DNA of 8,636 nucleotides from Actinomycetota bacterium (GTDB taxonomy: Bacteria; Actinomycetota; Geothermincolia; Geothermincolales; RBG-13-55-18). The stretch covers positions 1-8,636 of the forward strand of contig JAPWVA010000033.1 of NCBI GenBank assembly GCA_028275245.1. Direction: 5' to 3'. The position numbers and the translations under genes were made by a program. The notes under the pieces are model-generated. The model did no database searches. It was not told the origin of the DNA and saw only the letters and a list, made by a program, of their open reading frames with translations. Of this stretch, positions 4,156-8,636 are shown piece by piece (position 1 is the stretch's first letter; each line of letters starts with the position of its first letter).

Positions 4156-7152
4156 ATGAAAGCGAGAAAAAGGAAAACGGGAAAAAGAGATGGCCGGGCG
4201 AAGGCATGGGCACCTTGGTTGATAGTGGCCTCCCTGGCCGCCTTCATCCTCGGCTCCACCCTTTTCCCCCAGGCCGCCTTCTCGGGAGGCCAGGGGAACT
4301 CGGAGGGAGAATCCTACGCCCAGACGGCCAGTGGTGACCCAACGCCTGGGGCAACCGGGGCCCCGGGCATGGAAAGCAGAGAGGTGGGACCAGGGGAAAC
4401 GGGAGGAAGTCCTGCCACTGGTGACGGTGGTGGAGGCGTGGCGACGGGAAGCGAAGACCAAGGCGCAGGGGGTCAACCCGAGGGGGAGGTAAACCCCACC
4501 GAAGGCCCCGGGGACCGGTCCGAGAGCGGTCTGTCCGCTGGGAATACTTCCGCGACTTTGGGAGCGACTTTGGGAGGGAGTAACGCCCCCTGGAAGGTTA
4601 CCTCCCTGGACATCTGGAAGGACGTGGACGCGGTCTACCCAGTGGGATATGAGATCAGCCTGGATAAATCCGCAGAACCCCCCCACCTGGAGATGGAGGT
4701 GGGTGATGAGGAGGAGGCGACCTTCACCATCACCGTGGGGATCGACGGAAACCCCAACACCTTCCACATCGAGGGCGACATCTTCGTCAAGAACACCGGC
4801 GATTGGCCGGCAGATGTCACCTCGGTGAGCGACACCGTATGGTACAAGGCGGGCGACCCCGATTGGCTTCCCGCCACCTCTTCTATATCCACCACGGTGC
4901 CCACGGGCACGGCGGCCATCCCCACGGGAGGCCCGCACGGGTACTCGTACTCCGGCACCTTCATCCTGCCGGTCTCCCTGGACCAGGTGACCTCCCTGTC
5001 CAACTTGGTCGAGATCACCATATCCAACAAGCCTGACCCTCCCCCGCCGGGGATGAAAAGCCATACCTTCCATTATCGCAAGGATTTCTCCAAGCCATCG
5101 GCCGGGGCCGTCAACCCAATCCTGGTGGACGAGGAAAGCGTCTCACCGGCCACGGGCCTCGATTATAAGATAAAGTCCACCACCATCAACGGGGCTCCCG
5201 CCGCAGACCTCGACGGACCTTGGGAGCTCGACCCCCGGAACGCACCCTACACCATCGTGATCACCAAATCGCTCACCGCCACCGCCCCCGGAACCTACAC
5301 ACTGCTGAACAAGGCCAGGGTGGACAAATTGGAGGACCCGGCCGAGGTGGAGATAGTGGTCAGAGAAGGCGAACCGGCCTGCGGCTCCCTGGAGGGTTCC
5401 AAGTACGAGGACGTCAACGGGAACGGCCAGCTGGACGAGGGAGACGGACCCTGGGAGGACGTGATAATCCAGTTATGGTGGGCCAACGGCCAGGTAGCGG
5501 TCATGAACGGCGGCGGCCCCGTCGCCGAGACGCTCACCGATGAAAACGGCCGCTTCGCCTTCGCTTGCCTGGAACCGGGAACTTACATGGTCACAGAGGT
5601 GCTCCCGCAGGGGAGCGAGCCGGTGGGGTCCACCACCCGCCTGGTGGAGGTGGCGGCGGGGGAGACGGCCACCGTAGAACCGCCCTTCTTGAATCGTTGG
5701 TCACAGGAAGAGGAGAAGGGTGAGATCGAGGGTTGGAAATACTTGGACGCCAACGGCGACGGCACGCTGGACGAGGGCGAGGAGGGCTTGCCAGGGGTGA
5801 CCATGAGGCTTTACACCCTCATATGGTCAGACTTCGGCACGAGCCGGGTATCCGAGTCCCTGCCGGGCCCAGTGCAGGTGGCGGAGACCGTTACCGGCGA
5901 GGGAGGCTACTTCTCCTTCACCGGCCTCGAGCCCGGTGATTACATGGTGCAGGAAGAGGTGCCCGAGGGGTATTACCCCACCTCTTCCGGCTGGGTCCAG
6001 CTGAGCCTGGAAGGAGACGAGACCGCCCGGGTGTTCTTCCTCAACGCGCCCATGCCCAGGCTGACCGGCGAGAAGATCGAGTACCCCTCGGACGAACCGG
6101 TGGAGGGCGTGGAATTCGCCCTCACCCCGGTGAGGGACGGAGGCCAGGAGCCCGCAATCGCTTACTCGGGGACGGAGACCAGGGTGACCGGGCCCGACGG
6201 CACCTTCGACTTCGGTTGGCTTATGCCCGGGAGTTATTCCCTGGAGGAGAAGATCCCCGAGGGCTGGGAAGCCCTGACCGATCCGGTGGTGGAATTGCTC
6301 CTGGGTCCCGGGGATGATGTCCACCTGGTCTTCATAAACCGCAGGGTCCCCGTGGGCTCCTCCTTATCCGGTTTCAAATGGTTGGACGCCAACGGCGATG
6401 GTGTTCACCAGGCGACCGAGCCGCCGGTGGAAGGCGTGCTAGTGACGCTGGAAGGTCCCGACGGTTATACCGCCGGTGTCCTGACCGATGAAAACGGCCT
6501 CTACGTCTTCGATGGCCTTCCCCCGGGAAATTACCTGGTCCGGGAAACAGTACCGGCGGGTTCCTACCCCACCACCTCCCCCGAGGCCACGACGACCTTG
6601 GAAGAAGGCGAAACGGAGAGGGTGGACTTCCTAAACGCCCCTTATGGTCAGGTATGGGGCCTGAAGTGGAACGACCTGGACGGGAACGGCTCCGCCGGTT
6701 CCGACGAGGGAAACCTGGCCGGGGTGACCATACGGCTTAAGGATTCTCGCGATGAGGTTGTTCTCGTAGCCGAAACCCTGGTCGACGGCTCCTACTCCTT
6801 CCCGGAGCTCCAGGCTGGCATCTATACGGTGGAGGAGATCGTTCCCTTCGGGTACGAGAGCACGGCGCCCACTGCCAGGACGCTGCGCCTGGAGCCGGGC
6901 GAGACGGAGAGGGTCGACTTCTTCAATCGGGTCCCGGTGGCGGGCGAGATCGTCACCCCGCCCCTTCCCGGGCCTCCCTCGGTAACACCGGCTCCGACAC
7001 CGGCTCCCAAGGTGGCTGGACAGACCCTGCCGGTGACCGGGGCTGAGCTGGCTCTCGTGCTGGCAGGCGCGGGTTTGCTGGCGATGCTGGGACTGGGCCT
7101 CATCCTAGCAGGCGCCAAGGGTGCGGGTTCCTGGAAGCGAGGGGTCCACTGA
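4156..7152 (+). CDS. LPXTG-anchored surface protein with SdrD-B/Cna-B-like repeats
   Basis: This 998-residue protein is exported and probably linked to peptidoglycan by a sortase. Residues 1-18 are very basic and 19-42 hydrophobic: a long signal peptide or membrane anchor. Residues 43-145 are a Gly/Glu/Pro/Ser/Thr-rich low-complexity stalk. Residues 146-405 form beta-rich DUF11/Ig-like sequence (EATFTITVGIDGN, then FVKNTGDWPADVTSVSDTV). Five SdrD-B/Cna-B-like repeats follow, at about 410-514, 522-631, 634-729, 735-828 and 831-925. Repeats 1, 2, 4 and 5 open with a D-x-N/D-G-x-G calcium-loop-like string (such as LDANGDG); repeat 3 lacks it. Each ends in an FLN or FIN motif. A Pro/Thr linker leads to LPVTG (958-962), a hydrophobic segment and a basic tail. 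Such proteins act as adhesins or structural wall components; the ligand is unknown. The gene is monocistronic, with no sortase in the window. Confidence 0.92.
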   Translation: MKARKRKTGKRDGRAKAWAPWLIVASLAAFILGSTLFPQAAFSGGQGNSEGESYAQTASGDPTPGATGAPGMESREVGPGETGGSPATGDGGGGVATGSEDQGAGGQPEGEVNPTEGPGDRSESGLSAGNTSATLGATLGGSNAPWKVTSLDIWKDVDAVYPVGYEISLDKSAEPPHLEMEVGDEEEATFTITVGIDGNPNTFHIEGDIFVKNTGDWPADVTSVSDTVWYKAGDPDWLPATSSISTTVPTGTAAIPTGGPHGYSYSGTFILPVSLDQVTSLSNLVEITISNKPDPPPPGMKSHTFHYRKDFSKPSAGAVNPILVDEESVSPATGLDYKIKSTTINGAPAADLDGPWELDPRNAPYTIVITKSLTATAPGTYTLLNKARVDKLEDPAEVEIVVREGEPACGSLEGSKYEDVNGNGQLDEGDGPWEDVIIQLWWANGQVAVMNGGGPVAETLTDENGRFAFACLEPGTYMVTEVLPQGSEPVGSTTRLVEVAAGETATVEPPFLNRWSQEEEKGEIEGWKYLDANGDGTLDEGEEGLPGVTMRLYTLIWSDFGTSRVSESLPGPVQVAETVTGEGGYFSFTGLEPGDYMVQEEVPEGYYPTSSGWVQLSLEGDETARVFFLNAPMPRLTGEKIEYPSDEPVEGVEFALTPVRDGGQEPAIAYSGTETRVTGPDGTFDFGWLMPGSYSLEEKIPEGWEALTDPVVELLLGPGDDVHLVFINRRVPVGSSLSGFKWLDANGDGVHQATEPPVEGVLVTLEGPDGYTAGVLTDENGLYVFDGLPPGNYLVRETVPAGSYPTTSPEATTTLEEGETERVDFLNAPYGQVWGLKWNDLDGNGSAGSDEGNLAGVTIRLKDSRDEVVLVAETLVDGSYSFPELQAGIYTVEEIVPFGYESTAPTARTLRLEPGETERVDFFNRVPVAGEIVTPPLPGPPSVTPAPTPAPKVAGQTLPVTGAELALVLAGAGLLAMLGLGLILAGAKGAGSWKRGVH
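5383..6930 (+). repeat. Five tandem SdrD-B/Cna-B-like repeats within the surface protein
   Basis: Approximate repeat borders are 5383-5697, 5719-6048, 6055-6342, 6358-6639 and 6646-6930. Shared landmarks are an opening G-x-K-x-x-D, an acidic loop (DVNGNGQLDEGD, DANGDGTLDEGE, DANGDGVHQATE, DLDGNGSAGSDE; absent in repeat 3), GV-hydrophobic-L, a G-x-F/Y-x-F turn, PGxY-hydrophobic-V-x-E, and an FLN or FFN end. Repeats 4 and 5 share ETERVDF before their final FLN or FFN, and repeats 1 and 4 share LTDENG, suggesting past duplication. Divergence is high, so recent expansion is unlikely. Confidence 0.85.
7027..7149 (+). other. LPXTG cell-wall sorting signal
   Basis: LPVTG at 7027-7041 is followed by about 26 mostly hydrophobic residues (AELALVLAGAGLLAMLGLGL onward) and a tail with Lys, Lys and Arg. 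This is the complete three-part class A sortase signal. It implies covalent anchoring in a Gram-positive wall and a sortase encoded elsewhere. Confidence 0.93.
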
Positions 7153-7155
7153 ATC

Positions 7156-7174
7156 GACGTCATGAATTGACGTC
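7156..7174. repeat. Inverted repeat GACGTCA-TGAAT-TGACGTC
   Basis: Perfect 7-bp arms (7156-7162 and 7168-7174) surround a 5-base loop, three bases past the surface-protein stop codon. There is no T-run, so by itself it is not an intrinsic terminator. It could be an mRNA-stabilising 3' hairpin or a dimeric regulator site. Confidence 0.65.
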
Positions 7175-7228
7175 AGGGACAAGACCGGCAGACTCAAAGG
7201 ACAAAGGTCGGCGATTCAGCTGAGAAAA

Positions 7229-7260
7229 GAAAGGGAGGAGGGATGTCCCTCCTCCTTTTC
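7229..7260. terminator. Bidirectional intrinsic terminator between convergent genes
   Basis: A 14-bp stem with one G-T wobble pairs 7229-7242 with 7247-7260 around the loop ATGT. The outer A and T tracts serve both strands: the minus-strand RNA ends in CTTTC followed by TTTTC, and the plus-strand stem ends in CTTTTC. It lies midway between the convergent ends at 7152 and 7285 and probably ends both transcripts. Confidence 0.88.
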
Positions 7261-7284
7261 GCTGCGTCCGTATAAGATTAGGCT

Positions 7285-8421
7285 TCAGCCCAGGATGTGG
7301 CGGGCTATGACCACCCTCTGGATCTGGTTGGTGCCCTCGTAGATCTGGGTTATCTTGGCGTCCCTCATCATCCTCTCCAGGGGATAGTCGGTCATATAAC
7401 CATAACCGCCCAGGATCTGCACGGCGTCCACGGTCACCCTCATGGCCACGTCGCTGGCGAAGCACTTGGCCATGGCGGACACCGCCGAGGCCTCCCTGCC
7501 GGCTCTCTCCACCAGATTGGCGGCGTAGTACACCAGCTGACGGGCGGCCTCGATCTGCATGGCCATGTCGGCTATCATGAACTGGATCCCCTGCAACCGG
7601 GCGATGGGCGCACCGAACTGCACCCTCTCCTTGGCGTAGGCCACCGCGTAATCCAGGGCTCCCTGGGCAATGCCCACCGCTTGAGCGCCGATGGTGGGGC
7701 GAGTGCGGTCCAGCGTCATCATGGCGATCTTGAAGCCCTCACCCTCCTTGCCCAGGAGGTTCTCGGCGGGCACCTCCATGTCGGTGAAGATGAGCTCGGT
7801 GGTCTGGGAACCCCGGATACCCATCTTGCTCTCCTTCTTCCCCACCTCGAAACCGGGGAAGTCCTTCTCCACTATGAAGGCGGAGATGCCCTTGACGCCG
7901 GCGCTCTCGTCGGTCTTGGCGAAGACGGTGTAGATGTCGGCGATGCCCCCGTTGGTGATGAAACATTTCTGGCCGTTGATGACGTAAACGTCTCCCTTCC
8001 TCACCGCCCGGGTGCTCATGGCAGCCGCATCGGAGCCGGCGCCGGGCTCGGTGAGGCCGAAGGCACACTGCTTCTCACCCCGGGCCAGGGGCGGGATGTA
8101 CTTCTTGAGCTGCTCATCGTTGCCCGCCAGAAGGATGGGAGTGGAGCCGAGTTTGTTGACCCCCAGGATGAGGCTGGTGCTGGTGCATACCTTGGCCAGT
8201 TCCTCGATGGCGATACAGATGCTCATGAGGTCCGCCCCCGAACCCCCCAGCTCTTCAGGATAGGGCAGGGAGAGCAGGTCGTTCTCCTTGAGCAACTCGA
8301 ACATATCCCATGGATATTCGCCCTTGGCATCTATCTCCGCCGCCCGGGGCTCCACCTTCTCCTTGGCCAGCTGCCTCACCGTCTGCTGGAGCATCTTTTG
8401 TTCCTCGGTAAGCTCGTACAT
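7285..8421 (-). CDS. Acyl-CoA dehydrogenase
   Basis: This 378-residue FAD enzyme makes the alpha,beta-double bond in acyl-CoA thioesters and passes electrons to ETF. Length is typical of short/medium-chain members. Visible marks are family signature 1 around GLTEPGAGSD (122-131), flavin contacts near CFITNGG (153-159), the LDRTRP string (237-242) of medium- and short-chain types, and signature 2 around QILGGYGYMTDYPLER (335-350). IYEGTNQIQR (360-369) places the catalytic base Glu362 at the usual SCAD/MCAD position. Exact chain-length preference cannot be read; butyryl-CoA or general acyl-CoA are likely. The ATG at 8421 is chosen because AAGGAGG lies 5 bases upstream; 24 more open codons upstream lack family similarity. 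It follows a thiolase gene in the same direction and ends before a bidirectional terminator. Confidence 0.96.
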   Translation of the reverse strand: MYELTEEQKMLQQTVRQLAKEKVEPRAAEIDAKGEYPWDMFELLKENDLLSLPYPEELGGSGADLMSICIAIEELAKVCTSTSLILGVNKLGSTPILLAGNDEQLKKYIPPLARGEKQCAFGLTEPGAGSDAAAMSTRAVRKGDVYVINGQKCFITNGGIADIYTVFAKTDESAGVKGISAFIVEKDFPGFEVGKKESKMGIRGSQTTELIFTDMEVPAENLLGKEGEGFKIAMMTLDRTRPTIGAQAVGIAQGALDYAVAYAKERVQFGAPIARLQGIQFMIADMAMQIEAARQLVYYAANLVERAGREASAVSAMAKCFASDVAMRVTVDAVQILGGYGYMTDYPLERMMRDAKITQIYEGTNQIQRVVIARHILG

Positions 8422-8426
8422 CTCAA

Positions 8427-8433
8427 CCTCCTT
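8427..8433 (-). promoter_or_regulatory. Ribosome binding site of the acyl-CoA dehydrogenase
   Basis: AAGGAGG on the minus strand lies 5 bases before the ATG at 8421. This is the strongest Shine-Dalgarno match in the window and rules against the longer frame opening at 8493. Confidence 0.85.
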
Positions 8434-8482
8434 CGTCCCGACGTCCACCACCGGCGTCGTCCCGAGGATCCCCCGAACCGGA

Positions 8483-8500
8483 CCGCCCTCCACCGGGCGG
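8483..8500. repeat. Hairpin in the thiolase-dehydrogenase gap
   Basis: CCGCCC (8483-8488) and GGGCGG (8495-8500) form a 6-bp GC stem around a 6-base loop in the 97-base gap. No T-run follows on the minus strand, so it is not a standard terminator. It may tune the relative level of the two messages. Confidence 0.4.
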
Positions 8501-8519
8501 CCGCGAGGATATTATCACA

Positions 8520-8636
8520 CTATCCCACCCTGATCACCATCCCGTCTCCCTGTCCGCCACCGCCGCAGATACCCGCGGCGCCATAACCGCCACCGCGACG
8601 GCGTAGCTCGTAGGCCAGGGTGGTGACGATGCGAAT
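8520..8636 (-). CDS. Thiolase (acetyl-CoA acetyltransferase family), C-terminal end only
   Basis: On the minus strand 38 codons are visible before a TAG at 8520-8522, and the gene continues past the right edge. The frame reads IRIVTTLAYELRRRGG, then YGAAGICGGGGQGDGMVIRV. This matches the conserved thiolase C-terminus: the (A)RI-x-x-TL-x-x-EL-x-R-R helix, then the catalytic Cys loop C-x-GGGQG with the acid/base Cys intact in ICGGGGQG. Thiolases cleave 3-ketoacyl-CoA or condense acetyl-CoA. Its position upstream of the acyl-CoA dehydrogenase supports a shared beta-oxidation or acyl-CoA pathway, probably one transcript. Degradative or biosynthetic type cannot be told from the tail. Confidence 0.9.
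   Translation of the reverse strand: MRIVTTLAYELRRRGGGYGAAGICGGGGQGDGMVIRVG

Noticed and set aside
4129..5073. 314-residue minus-strand open frame
   Set aside because: It is antisense to the start of the surface protein, with shadow-like Gly/Arg/Val composition and no motif.
7297..8586. 429-residue plus-strand open frame
   Set aside because: It is the antisense of the acyl-CoA dehydrogenase, rich in His, Gly and Leu, with no recognisable domain.

Overview
This is a GC-rich stretch of bacterial chromosome with the look of a Gram-positive lineage. The strongest clue is a large secreted protein ending in an LPVTG cell-wall sorting signal, followed by a hydrophobic stretch and a basic tail. High GC, frequent AGG arginine codons, and a thiolase next to an acyl-CoA dehydrogenase fit a high-GC, possibly thermophilic or anaerobic actinobacterium, but the sequence does not fix the taxon. 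I see no phage genes, transposase, CRISPR array, tRNA or rRNA.

Layout. 1-52 (minus): the first codons of a gene running off the left edge, preceded by an AT-rich patch and short inverted repeats. 282-1514 (minus): a metallo-beta-lactamase-fold hydrolase of the alkylsulfatase type. 1774-2640 (plus): a YihY/BrkB-family membrane protein, divergent from the hydrolase. 2641-2860: a convergent gap with three close copies of a 10-base repeat. 2861-3601 (minus): a small SGNH/GDSL hydrolase. 3602-4155: a 554-base intergenic region with a consensus -10 box, a strong intrinsic terminator that follows no plus-strand gene, and a structured, G-rich leader. 4156-7152 (plus): a 998-residue LPXTG surface protein with an N-terminal membrane segment, a low-complexity stalk, a beta-rich domain and five SdrD-B/Cna-B-like repeats. 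7153-7284: a convergent gap with an inverted repeat and a 14-bp bidirectional terminator. 7285-8421 (minus): a complete acyl-CoA dehydrogenase. 8520-8636 (minus): the C-terminal end of a thiolase.

How the genes relate. Thiolase and acyl-CoA dehydrogenase are co-directional, 97 bases apart, and probably form a fatty acid or acyl-CoA oxidation (or reversed, butyrate-type) unit that ends at the bidirectional terminator. The surface protein is a single gene with its own long leader; no sortase lies in the window. The MBL hydrolase, YihY protein and SGNH hydrolase look like independent housekeeping or accessory genes.

The part most worth a second look is 3779-4155. A short RNA or attenuated leader appears to be made upstream of the surface-protein gene, and the downstream leader carries ordered partial matches to the c-di-AMP (ydaO) riboswitch. 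Neither is proven from sequence reading alone.
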